Assembly (NCBI RefSeq): GCF_001429765.1
Contig: NZ_LMJB01000001.1
Location: forward strand, 1,896-65,895
Reading direction: 5' to 3'
DNA length: 64,000 bases
From: Flavobacterium sp. Root901
GTDB lineage: Bacteria; Bacteroidota; Bacteroidia; Flavobacteriales; Flavobacteriaceae
The notes beneath the pieces were generated by a model, which did not search any database, was not told where the DNA came from, and saw nothing but the letters and a program-made list of their open reading frames with translations. Below are positions 1 to 7,011 of this stretch, one piece after another; within the stretch, counting starts at the first letter, position 1, and each line of letters starts with the position of its first letter. Made by a program: the position numbers and the translations under genes.

Positions 1-99
1 CGCTTTTGATGCCTCAACTGAATTCTCAAATACTACCGTATTGATCTTCTCGAAGCGTTTCTCAAAACCGGTCGCTTTGTCTATTTTACTTTTTAACAT
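1..99 (-). CDS. Probable glucosamine-6-phosphate deaminase, N-terminal fragment
   Basis: This is the first 33 codons of a minus-strand gene that runs off the left edge. The start is the ATG at 99-97. The visible N-terminus has a TGFEKRFEKINT stretch followed by VVFENSVEASKA, which resembles the N-terminal extension of the long NagB-like deaminases of Bacteroidota. If so, it converts glucosamine-6-phosphate to fructose-6-phosphate plus ammonia in the cytoplasm. It lies 185 bp downstream of the FHS permease gene on the same strand, so it is the last visible gene of the amino-sugar cluster and may have its own promoter. The catalytic part is outside the window, so the call rests on a short stretch plus context. 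Confidence 0.45.
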   Translation of the reverse strand, partial: MLKSKIDKATGFEKRFEKINTVVFENSVEASKA

Positions 100-189
100 T
101 GTTACTATTTTTAATATTTTTTATTTTAATTTTTTGGATGCTGTTTGGTTTAAAAAAGGCATGAGTTGAGCCAGGGCACTTCAAATTTG

Positions 190-203
190 GGTGCTTGAGT
201 ACC
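190..203. promoter_or_regulatory. Weak LacI-type operator-like site before the deaminase gene
   Basis: The sequence GGTGCTTGAGTACC matches 11 of 14 positions of the operator TGTGCTTGAGCACA found at 9166-9179, and is itself nearly palindromic. It lies about 90 bp upstream of the minus-strand start at 99. The outer bases differ from the good operators, so this is a tentative third target of the LacI regulator. Confidence 0.25.
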
Positions 204-238
204 TGAATATATTTTGAATGAAATGTTTGTGCTTTCTA

Positions 239-270
239 AACTTTGTCAAACTTTTAAACATGACAAGGTT
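239..270. repeat. Small imperfect inverted repeat (TTTGTCA/TGACAAGG type)
   Basis: An ACTTTGTCA arm is followed by a TGACAAGGT arm, separated by an AT-rich loop with TTTTAAA. It lies 15-45 bp beyond the stop of the FHS permease on the minus strand and may serve as a weak terminator or be a degenerate intergenic repeat. The arms are imperfect and there is no clear T-tract. Confidence 0.3.
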
Positions 271-284
271 GCTGCGTCATTTAT

Positions 285-1658
285 TTACCACTTCCTGTAT
301 TTATGCCCTTTAAAAGCAAAAAATACAATCATTAAATAAGCCGGTATTAATATTAAATACGCCAGTTGATTTCCGCTTTTTGCAGTTTCAGCAATTCCTG
401 CAGCTGTATTTGAGGCATTGATTGTATCAGCAAGCAGTCCATAAAATAATGGAAATACTGCTCCTCCAATAATTCCCATAATTAAAATTGCACCTCCAAT
501 TTTTGTGTATCCGCCTAAATCCTGAAGTGCCATAGGCCAGATCGCCGGCCAGCAGAGGGCGTTTGCCAATCCTAATAAGGCAACTAAAATAATTATTACA
601 GGTAATTGTGGAATTCCAGGTAACTGAATCATAATTTTAGGAGAAAGTATTACGATTAATGCAATTAAAATAAGTCCTAAAAATCCAGATACTTTTAAGG
701 CAGAAACCTGCGACACGTATTTCGGAATCAATGTAATTCCCAGAACATAGCCAATAACCATAAAAGTCATGGTAAATGAAGTCAGTTTTAAGTAAAAGGA
801 ACCGCTTTCGCCATAAACTCCTAATTGTTTTCCGAATCCGCCGATGGAATCTCCGGCCAAAACTTCTGCAGCGATATAAACCATTAAAGTGATTACTCCA
901 AAAACCAATTGCGGATGTTTAAACGCTTCTTTTATTTGTTTAAAAATACTTAAATGTTCAACCTGGCCTTCATCATCTAAATTGATTTCAGGAAGCGGGG
1001 AAAATTTCACCAAAACAGCCAAAATGAGCATAATGACTGCCATATAAATGTAGGGCGACTGCAATTGCAAAGCCAGCGCATCTAATGCACTTTCTTTTTG
1101 GACTGAAGTCATAACAGCAATTTTATCTGCAGAATAATCTCCAATATTGGATAAAACCAAAGAAGTCAATAATAACGGAGCCAGAAAACCTGCCAGTTTA
1201 TTGGCAATTCCTAAAACACTGATTCTTGCCGCTGCACTTTCACGCGGACCAATTACAACAACATACGGATTTGCTGCTGTCTGTAAAACCGCTAAACCAG
1301 TTCCCATTACAAATAATGCTATCAGGAAAAAAACAAAAGTTCTGGAGGCAGCAGCAGGATAAAATAATAATGCACCGAGCGCTATAATTAACAACCCTAA
1401 TGAAATTCCGTTTTTATATCCTAATTTTTCGATTAAGTATGAAGACGGAACCGCCATCACAAAATAGGCAATATAAAAAGCAAAAGTCACAAAATACGAT
1501 TGTGATTCGGTCAGTTCACACGCTAATTTAAAAAATGGAATCAGCGGACCGTTGAGCCAGGTTACGAATCCAAAAATAAAAAACAAAGAGGTTAAAATAA
1601 CCATGGGAATCAAAGTGCTGTTTTGCTCTTTTTTTAAGGTAAGATCGATTTGTGACAT
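285..1658 (-). CDS. FHS-family sugar:H+ symporter (FucP/GluP-like MFS permease)
   Basis: This 457-residue inner-membrane permease has about 12 hydrophobic segments and a short cytoplasmic N-terminus. The FVTWLNGPLIPFFK segment in the first helix, GFVTW, and NPYVVVIGPRESAAAR after helix 4 are typical of the FucP/GluP (FHS) branch of the major facilitator superfamily, which imports fucose, glucose/galactose or N-acetylhexosamines with protons. It lies 126 bp downstream of the epimerase on the same strand, so it probably belongs to the salvage operon and supplies the sugar that the kinase phosphorylates. The exact sugar cannot be read from the sequence; context (kinase, epimerase, deaminase) favours an amino sugar or galactose-type hexose. 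Confidence 0.85.
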   Translation of the reverse strand: MSQIDLTLKKEQNSTLIPMVILTSLFFIFGFVTWLNGPLIPFFKLACELTESQSYFVTFAFYIAYFVMAVPSSYLIEKLGYKNGISLGLLIIALGALLFYPAAASRTFVFFLIALFVMGTGLAVLQTAANPYVVVIGPRESAAARISVLGIANKLAGFLAPLLLTSLVLSNIGDYSADKIAVMTSVQKESALDALALQLQSPYIYMAVIMLILAVLVKFSPLPEINLDDEGQVEHLSIFKQIKEAFKHPQLVFGVITLMVYIAAEVLAGDSIGGFGKQLGVYGESGSFYLKLTSFTMTFMVIGYVLGITLIPKYVSQVSALKVSGFLGLILIALIVILSPKIMIQLPGIPQLPVIIILVALLGLANALCWPAIWPMALQDLGGYTKIGGAILIMGIIGGAVFPLFYGLLADTINASNTAAGIAETAKSGNQLAYLILIPAYLMIVFFAFKGHKYRKW

Positions 1659-1704
1659 AATTCTGGTTTTGGTTTAGATTACTATTTTTGCCGGTAATGA
1701 TTTT

Positions 1705-1725
1705 AACACAGAGAAACATAGGTTT
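1705..1725. repeat. Single-arm relic of the AACACATAG repeat family
   Basis: This 21-base stretch matches 19 of 21 positions of the inner arm of the large inverted repeat at 35987-36174. No second full arm was found here. It sits between the epimerase and permease genes and looks like a decayed copy of the same intergenic element. Confidence 0.4.
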
Positions 1726-1784
1726 AAATGTGTTCAACTATTCTCATGCATTACAAATTGGTTAATTATATTTTGATCAAAAAA

Positions 1785-2711
1785 TTATTTGCCGACTAAT
1801 TCCTGATGGTAAAAAAGAATGGTTTCTTCTAATGCCTCATCAATCGTATATTTCGGTTTGAAACCTAACTGATTGAATTTCTCCGGATTTGCTTTTGAAT
1901 GTTTAATATCGCCCGGCCTTTCGTCTAAAAATTTGATCTGTGATTTAGAATTAGTGATCTTTATAATTTTTTCAGCCAGTTCTAAAACAGATGTGCTGTG
2001 TCCTAAAGCAACATTATAGGTTTCATTTCCTTTTTGCGATGCCAGGATATTGGCTTTTACTACATCTTTTACATAAATAAAATCTCTGGTCTGCGATCCG
2101 TCGCCGTAAATAGTGATGGGCTCGTTCTGAAGTGCTTTATTAATAAAAATCGGAACTGCGGCCGCATAAGCCGATTCTGGATTTTGTCGCGGTCCAAATA
2201 CATTGAAATACCTTAAAGATGCTGTTGGAACCTGATATTGGTCTAAATACATTTTTAAATAATATTCGCCGTCTAATTTTGTGATCGCATAAGGCGTCAT
2301 AGGTTCCGGAAACATGGTTTCTACTTTTGGTAAAACCGGATTATTACCATAATTGGCCGCCGATGTCGAAAGTACAACTTTACAATCTGGATTATTTTTT
2401 GCGGCTTCGAGAATATTAATGGTTCCAAGAGTATTAATTTCAATACATTCCTTGATTTTTAATAATGATTCCGGAACACTTACTAATGCAGCTAAATGAA
2501 AAACACCGCTTGCACCGCTTATTACTTCATTAACCAAATTTTCGTCGCGGATATCACCTTTTATAAATTCAACATTTAATCCGTTCAGGTTATGTTCGAA
2601 TCCCGTTCTAAGGCTGTCAAGTACCAAAACCTGATGTCCCTCATTAGATAAATATTCTGCAATGTGGCTTCCTATAAAACCGGCGCCTCCGGTAATGACA
2701 TATTTTTTCAT
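1785..2711 (-). CDS. NAD-dependent sugar-nucleotide 4-epimerase (extended SDR)
   Basis: This 308-residue cytoplasmic enzyme begins with the Rossmann motif TGGAGFIGSH (residues 7-16). The catalytic serine/threonine segment LSTSAAN is near 114-120, and the tyrosine/lysine pair is Y141-x3-K145 (YAITK). This is the extended short-chain dehydrogenase/reductase pattern of UDP-glucose/UDP-GlcNAc 4-epimerases. RDFIYVKDVV near residue 210 is typical of the sugar-binding half. The start lies 5 bp after the kinase stop, so the two are co-transcribed. With the neighbouring kinase and nucleotidyltransferase it completes a Leloir-like route in which a C4-epimeric UDP-sugar is interconverted. Whether it takes UDP-Gal/Glc or UDP-GalNAc/GlcNAc is open. 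Confidence 0.8.
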   Translation of the reverse strand: MKKYVITGGAGFIGSHIAEYLSNEGHQVLVLDSLRTGFEHNLNGLNVEFIKGDIRDENLVNEVISGASGVFHLAALVSVPESLLKIKECIEINTLGTINILEAAKNNPDCKVVLSTSAANYGNNPVLPKVETMFPEPMTPYAITKLDGEYYLKMYLDQYQVPTASLRYFNVFGPRQNPESAYAAAVPIFINKALQNEPITIYGDGSQTRDFIYVKDVVKANILASQKGNETYNVALGHSTSVLELAEKIIKITNSKSQIKFLDERPGDIKHSKANPEKFNQLGFKPKYTIDEALEETILFYHQELVGK

Positions 2712-2716
2712 CTGTT

Positions 2717-3820
2717 TTATTTTAATGATCCAATGAAATTCAAATTATAATCTTCCATTTCCCTAAATTGTTCTGAAAGGCTTTCAATCAATTTAAACTG
2801 GTTTCTTGAACGATCGAGATTATGTTCAGGATATTCTGTTTTATAATAGATATCATCATTTAGGAAATCCGTTAAAAAACGAAGCGCCATTATAAAAGTC
2901 ATCGTTTTGGCTCCAAGCGGGAGATATTTTATTTCTAAAGTTGAAAGCGACGCATTTGTTTTTTCTAAAAAGCCTTTTATATAAGCTTTATAAAAATCTA
3001 AATTGAAGTTTACCAAATCCAGATTTTTTTCGTCTTCGGCCGCTGTGTTGCAAATAGTTCTAATGGCGTCTCCAAAATCATAATGAATAATTCCTGGCAT
3101 AACCGTATCAGTATCAATTACACAAAGTCCTTTTTTATTTTGATCAAAAAGTGCATTTGAGATTTTTGTGTCGTTGTGGGTTACTCTGAGTTTTATTTTT
3201 TTTGCGTCTTTTAGATTCTGAAGAATGTGCATTTCTTCTTTTAAATCCTGAACATTACGGATCAAGGTTTTTGCGCGCTCAATTCTTTGTCCCGAGGCCT
3301 CTTTTAAAGCAGTGTCAAACTGGGAATACCGAAACGCCATGTTATGAAAATTCGGAATCACTTCTGTTAGTTTTCTGGCATCAAAGTCGCTGGTCAGATT
3401 TAAAAATTCACCAAACAGTTTCCCACCTTCATAAGCAATTTCTTCATTTTTTACGGTTTCAAAAGTCAGGCTTCCTTCAATATAAACCATTACATTCCAG
3501 AAATTTCCGTCCTGGTCTTTATAATAAAAAATGCCTTTTTTTGTACCAATAAAAGTCAGAACCCTTCTTTTAAGTTCGGCTTCAGATAAGTGTTTTAGTT
3601 TTTTCTGCAAATGTTTGCTCACACTTACTTTATTGGCTATCAACCCCGGAACATCTTTAAAAACGCCTTCGTTGATTCTCTGCAAAATAAACTGTTTACC
3701 ACTTTCAGTCGTTAGTAAATAAGTGTCATTAATATGACCGGAAGACAGTTCTTCAAAGGTTTTAAAAACCTCGATATGGTCAAACTGCCCAAATATAAAT
3801 TTTAATTGCTCGGCTGTCAT
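2717..3820 (-). CDS. NahK-like anomeric sugar 1-kinase (APH fold)
   Basis: This 367-residue cytoplasmic protein of the aminoglycoside-phosphotransferase fold has an N-terminal lobe with FILQRIN, catalytic-loop HNDTKISN with D217 as likely base, and the metal-binding stretch VIDTDTVMPG soon after. Length and motifs match N-acetylhexosamine 1-kinase (NahK, about 360 residues) better than antibiotic phosphotransferases. The expected reaction is ATP plus GlcNAc/GalNAc (or a related hexose) giving the sugar-1-phosphate. It starts 1 bp after the nucleotidyltransferase stop and ends 5 bp before the epimerase, indicating tight coupling. AmgK, the anomeric MurNAc/GlcNAc kinase of wall recycling, is a related alternative. 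Confidence 0.75.
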   Translation of the reverse strand: MTAEQLKFIFGQFDHIEVFKTFEELSSGHINDTYLLTTESGKQFILQRINEGVFKDVPGLIANKVSVSKHLQKKLKHLSEAELKRRVLTFIGTKKGIFYYKDQDGNFWNVMVYIEGSLTFETVKNEEIAYEGGKLFGEFLNLTSDFDARKLTEVIPNFHNMAFRYSQFDTALKEASGQRIERAKTLIRNVQDLKEEMHILQNLKDAKKIKLRVTHNDTKISNALFDQNKKGLCVIDTDTVMPGIIHYDFGDAIRTICNTAAEDEKNLDLVNFNLDFYKAYIKGFLEKTNASLSTLEIKYLPLGAKTMTFIMALRFLTDFLNDDIYYKTEYPEHNLDRSRNQFKLIESLSEQFREMEDYNLNFIGSLK

Positions 3821-3821
3821 A

Positions 3822-4730
3822 TTACCAAAGATTTGCTGGATAAACTTTTTGCGCTCTTAACTTTTCAATTTCTTTTTTTACTATTTCCTTATCTTCTTTA
3901 TAAGTTACACCAAACCATTTGGCATTGGACTGAAGTACTTCGACAGAGGCATTATCTGATTTTAAAATCTCGTTTACCACAGATGTAATAAAAAATTCGG
4001 CTTTTAAATCGTGTTCGTTGTCTTTAAGAAACTGCTCAAAAAGCGCTCCTCCAAATTCAAAACATTTTGGCGTAAATCCCCAGAAATTCATCGACACAAT
4101 TGTATTTTCATCAATAGGAATAAATGCTCCGTTATCGTCTTTGCGCATTAATTTTCCGTCTATTTTTTCAATATGCGTACGTTCTGTAACATCAGTAAGA
4201 TAATTATTTTCATCTACCTGACATTCTCCCCTGGAAACAAAACCATGATCTGAAACCGTATTTTTAAGCAGGTAGGCCATCATATTAAAGTTGTATGATT
4301 CCTTATCCATTTCTGTCAAAGCTTTTGCCATGATTTCAAAAGCTTCTTTTCCGTAAAAATCATCGGCATTTATGATCGCAAAATTTTCAGTTACTTCCTC
4401 TTTCGCCATTAAAAGTGCATGTCCGGTTCCCCATGGCTTTTTTCTTTCCGGATTTAAATATTGTGCCGGAACGTTTTCAATTTCCTGAAACACATATCCT
4501 ACTTCTGCTTTTCCTTCTAATTTTTTATTGAATATTTCTTTGCATTCTTCTTCAATATTTTTGCTTATAATAAATACAAATTTTCCAAAACCAGCCTGTA
4601 ATGCATCATATATCGAAAAATCCATAATGGTATCTCCTTCGGGCGTAAATGTATCTAACTGTTTTAATCCTCCATATCGACTACCAATACCTGCCGCCAG
4701 GATCACGAGAGTAGGTTTACTTTTGCTCAT
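3822..4730 (-). CDS. Sugar-1-phosphate nucleotidyltransferase
   Basis: This 302-residue cytoplasmic GT-A-fold enzyme carries the nucleotide-binding signature LAAGIGSRYGG at residues 11-21, a KPWGTGHALL stretch at 98-107 and the metal-binding NADD at 121-124. These are hallmarks of sugar-1-phosphate uridylyl- or thymidylyltransferases. As first gene of the operon, 1 bp before a NahK-like kinase, it most likely converts the sugar-1-phosphate to UDP-sugar for the downstream epimerase. It differs from the classic Bifidobacterium set, in which a GalT-type transferase does this step. The ATG at 4730-4728 is the natural start, and a regulatory region with operators lies between it and the divergent lacI-type gene. 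Confidence 0.75.
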   Translation of the reverse strand: MSKSKPTLVILAAGIGSRYGGLKQLDTFTPEGDTIMDFSIYDALQAGFGKFVFIISKNIEEECKEIFNKKLEGKAEVGYVFQEIENVPAQYLNPERKKPWGTGHALLMAKEEVTENFAIINADDFYGKEAFEIMAKALTEMDKESYNFNMMAYLLKNTVSDHGFVSRGECQVDENNYLTDVTERTHIEKIDGKLMRKDDNGAFIPIDENTIVSMNFWGFTPKCFEFGGALFEQFLKDNEHDLKAEFFITSVVNEILKSDNASVEVLQSNAKWFGVTYKEDKEIVKKEIEKLRAQKVYPANLW

Positions 4731-4916
4731 TTAAATAGTATTATTAATTGGTTATTATTTTAAAGTTTCTGGTTATTTTTTGCTTTCTGAATCTATTTTT
4801 TAAAAGCAGATATTTTACAATTTTTAGTTATTGAAAATTTATCTTATAAATTGAAAAATAAATATTAATCTGACAATTATATCGTTAATATCGTGCACTA
4901 TATGATTAATATTCGG

Positions 4917-4924
4917 CTAAAGTA
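4917..4924 (-). promoter_or_regulatory. Candidate -7 box of the salvage operon
   Basis: On the minus strand this reads TACTTTAG, one mismatch from the Bacteroidota -7 consensus TAnnTTTG. A TTTTCTT stretch lies 21 bp upstream. The same TTTTCTT-N20-TACTTTAG arrangement is present before the beta-helix gene at 9041-9070, each about 40 bp downstream of a LacI-type operator. Confidence 0.45.
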
Positions 4925-4963
4925 TATATTAAAACTTTATAAAAAAAGAAAATTGTGTTAAAA

Positions 4964-4977
4964 TGTGCTCGAACACA
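4964..4977. promoter_or_regulatory. LacI-type operator 1 in the divergent region
   Basis: The 14-mer TGTGCTCGAACACA is a near-perfect palindrome with a central CG, as typical of LacI-family operators. Its neighbour at 4985-4998 and two sites at 9089-9102 and 9166-9179 share the core TGTGYTYGARCACA pattern with few differences. It lies between the divergent regulator gene and the salvage operon, the expected location for autoregulation plus control of the operon. Confidence 0.7.
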
Positions 4978-4984
4978 ATAAAAA

Positions 4985-4998
4985 TGTTTTCGAACACA
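4985..4998. promoter_or_regulatory. LacI-type operator 2 in the divergent region
   Basis: The 14-mer TGTTTTCGAACACA shares the right half CGAACACA exactly with operator 1 and lies 21 bp from it centre to centre, two helical turns. Two dimers could therefore bind the same face of the DNA. Confidence 0.65.
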
Positions 4999-5033
4999 TT
5001 AAATTAAATATTTTCTTCTATTTGATTTTTATA

Positions 5034-5041
5034 TATATTTG
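5034..5041 (+). promoter_or_regulatory. Candidate -7 box of the LacI-type regulator gene
   Basis: TATATTTG fits the TAnnTTTG consensus exactly. It ends 7 bp before the ATG at 5049, so a transcript from it would start at or next to the start codon. No good -33 TTG was found at the usual spacing, so the call is modest. Confidence 0.4.
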
Positions 5042-5048
5042 TTTTTAT

Positions 5049-6089
5049 ATGGATAAGATTTATACAATTAAGGATATTGCAGAGCTTGCGGGAGTCTCAA
5101 AAGGGACCGTTGACCGCGTTTTGCACAAAAGAGGAAAAGTATCCGAAGATGCTTTGAAAAAGGTAAATGAAGTGCTGGACAGAATTGATTATCAGCCTAA
5201 TCTAATGGCCCGAAGTTTAAAGAAAACGCAGATTTATTCGATCTGTGTCCTTATTCCTGATTCTGCAAACGATCCGTATTGGCAGCCTTGTATTGATGGT
5301 ATAAACGAAGCAAGGAAAGAATTTAAATCCTTTAACGTAAAAATTGAAATTTTCCTGTTTGATCCTACAAGTACTTCTTCGTTTGTAGAAACGAATCAAA
5401 ACGTTTTAAATTCTTCTCCGGATGCCGTTTTGCTTGTTCCGCTATTTCATAAAGAAGCAATTGAAGCAATTGAGAATTATAATTCTAAAGGTATTATTTC
5501 GAGTATTTTCAATAATCAGCTTAAATCCAGCTCCATAAAAAGTTTTGTTGGACAGGATTTATTTCAAAGCGGAAGAATTGCAGCAAGATTAATAGATTTA
5601 CTGGTTAAGAAAGGTACTATTGCAATTGTTCATATTGATGAAGATTACGAAAACGCTGTTCACATGCAGGAAAAAGAAAAAGGTTTCCGTAATTATTTTG
5701 ACAATCTTGAAAGTGGTAAATTCGAAATTAAAACATTCAAAGTAAAACATCCACAGTTTAAAAGTACGCTGAAAGAGTTTTTAGAAGCCAATCCAAATAT
5801 TGAAGGGCTTTTTGTAACGACTTCAAAAGCATATCAGGTGGCCAAAATTATAGCTAAGAACCCTGAAAAGAAAATTGCACTTGTTGGTTACGATTTATTA
5901 GAAAATAATCTGGAATACCTAAACAATAAAACCATAGACTTTTTGATACATCAAAACCCGAAACGACAGGCTTATTTGGGAACAACAAGTTTGATTGAGC
6001 ATTTTATTTTTGAGAAAGAAATCAGTCCGGAAAAATTACTTCCAATTGATATTGTAAACACCGAAAATGCCAAGGATTACTTTTTATAG
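5049..6089 (+). CDS. LacI-family transcriptional regulator of the amino-sugar locus
   Basis: This 346-residue regulator begins MDKIYTIKDIAELAGVSKG, the canonical LacI helix-turn-helix, which decides the start at 5049 over an in-frame upstream TTG at 4965. The recognition helix region reads GTVDRVLHKRGKVS, a LacI subfamily variant with D in place of the usual S (TVSR). It is followed by a hinge helix YQPNLMARSLKK and a type 1 periplasmic-binding-protein-like effector domain from about residue 62 to the end. It is divergent from the salvage operon, and two palindromic operators lie in the intergenic region. It probably senses a sugar or phosphosugar of this pathway and also controls the beta-helix gene at 7012-8877. 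Whether it represses or activates is unclear. Confidence 0.88.
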   Translation: MDKIYTIKDIAELAGVSKGTVDRVLHKRGKVSEDALKKVNEVLDRIDYQPNLMARSLKKTQIYSICVLIPDSANDPYWQPCIDGINEARKEFKSFNVKIEIFLFDPTSTSSFVETNQNVLNSSPDAVLLVPLFHKEAIEAIENYNSKGIISSIFNNQLKSSSIKSFVGQDLFQSGRIAARLIDLLVKKGTIAIVHIDEDYENAVHMQEKEKGFRNYFDNLESGKFEIKTFKVKHPQFKSTLKEFLEANPNIEGLFVTTSKAYQVAKIIAKNPEKKIALVGYDLLENNLEYLNNKTIDFLIHQNPKRQAYLGTTSLIEHFIFEKEISPEKLLPIDIVNTENAKDYFL

Positions 6090-6218
6090 ATTTTGTTTTT
6101 TTAACCTAAAAATTGGCAAATACAGACCGCAGTTTTAACCATGGGAAGAGTATTATAAAAATTTATTGTGCTCACATTGCGTCACAGTGGTTGAAACCTT
6201 TTGCTATGTTTTATGCAG

Positions 6219-6854
6219 TTAGCCTAAAATTAGTTTTCCAAAAGAACTTGCGATATGAAAATTTGGAGTTTCTGTCTTTGGGTTTACCCACGTAATCCAG
6301 GTGGGTTCAAACAATTTGTTTTCCTGTTTGATATATTTGGCCCTGAAAATTCCGGCTTCAATAATGTTATCTTTTATTAAATTGAAGTTTTTGAGTGACT
6401 GAATGCTGATGGCTATTTCTACAATATAATAATCGCTTTTTATACTTGACTTTACAGTCAGGGTATTTTCAGGCCAATTCCAGTCAAAATCAAATCTTTT
6501 TTTTGGAGAAGCTATGAAATCCATGATTCTTGGCGTTGGGTCAATTTCAAGACAATAATATGGATTTAGATTTTCATCTGTCCTGAAAAAAATCTCTACC
6601 CGATCTGATTCTCCAATACTGTCAACAGAATCATCCTGTCTGTCAGTATGGATATTATTGTCAAAAACTTTATAGGAGAAATAAATATTTTCGGTATCCC
6701 ATAAAGATCTGAACTCCATTTTTCCGGGTTCTAAATCGCTCCAGGGCGAAGTAAAATCGGTTAAAATTTCTGCTTGTTTCCAAAAAGGGTTATCTCCCAA
6801 ACCATTTATTTTCAAAATGTTTTTTTCGATTCGGTTTACGTTGTAATTTTTCAT
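6219..6854 (-). CDS. CBM9-like carbohydrate-binding (DOMON-type) protein without signal peptide
   Basis: This 211-residue protein has the plan of family 9-like carbohydrate-binding modules: the N-terminal NGLGDNPFWKQAEILTDF, W-S-D, the MEFRSLWDTENIYFSYKV strand pair, and DRVEIFFRTDENLNPYY with the typical E-I-F-F core, ending in IASSFGKLIL. Such domains bind sugar chain ends. Unlike most glycan-binding proteins there is no signal peptide or lipobox, so it seems cytoplasmic or is exported by an unseen route. It lies 157 bp downstream of the beta-helix gene on the same strand, with a hairpin-rich repeat between them, and converges with the LacI-type gene. The specific ligand is unknown. Confidence 0.65.
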   Translation of the reverse strand: MKNYNVNRIEKNILKINGLGDNPFWKQAEILTDFTSPWSDLEPGKMEFRSLWDTENIYFSYKVFDNNIHTDRQDDSVDSIGESDRVEIFFRTDENLNPYYCLEIDPTPRIMDFIASPKKRFDFDWNWPENTLTVKSSIKSDYYIVEIAISIQSLKNFNLIKDNIIEAGIFRAKYIKQENKLFEPTWITWVNPKTETPNFHIASSFGKLILG

Positions 6855-6905
6855 TCTAAAAAGGTACGAAAATTTGAAAAGAAAAAGGAGCAGAAAAAAG
6901 ATTCA

Positions 6906-6986
6906 GCCACAAATTTCAAGAATTAACACAAATTAATATTCGGTTTGATCCGAAAAAAATTAGCGGAAATTAGTGTAATTCGCGGC
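6906..6986. repeat. Imperfect inverted repeat with central hairpin
   Basis: A 32-base arm starting GCCACAAATT at 6906 pairs imperfectly (21 of 32) with an arm ending AATTCGCGGC at 6986. Between them, TTCGG-TTTGAT-CCGAA (6939-6954) forms a perfect 5-bp hairpin. It fills most of the space between the beta-helix and CBM9-like genes and looks like an intergenic palindromic element. Confidence 0.5.
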
Positions 6987-7011
6987 AGAATCTTCTGCTC
7001 CTAAAATAGTA

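Noticed and set aside
1729..1735. TGTGTTC half-site before the FHS permease gene
   Set aside because: Matches half of the LacI operator but the other half is absent and it overlaps the tail of a decayed intergenic repeat, so it is probably chance.
4965..5048. N-terminal extension of the LacI-type protein
   Set aside because: The extra 28 residues are hydrophobic and overlap both operators; the HTH begins right after the ATG at 5049.
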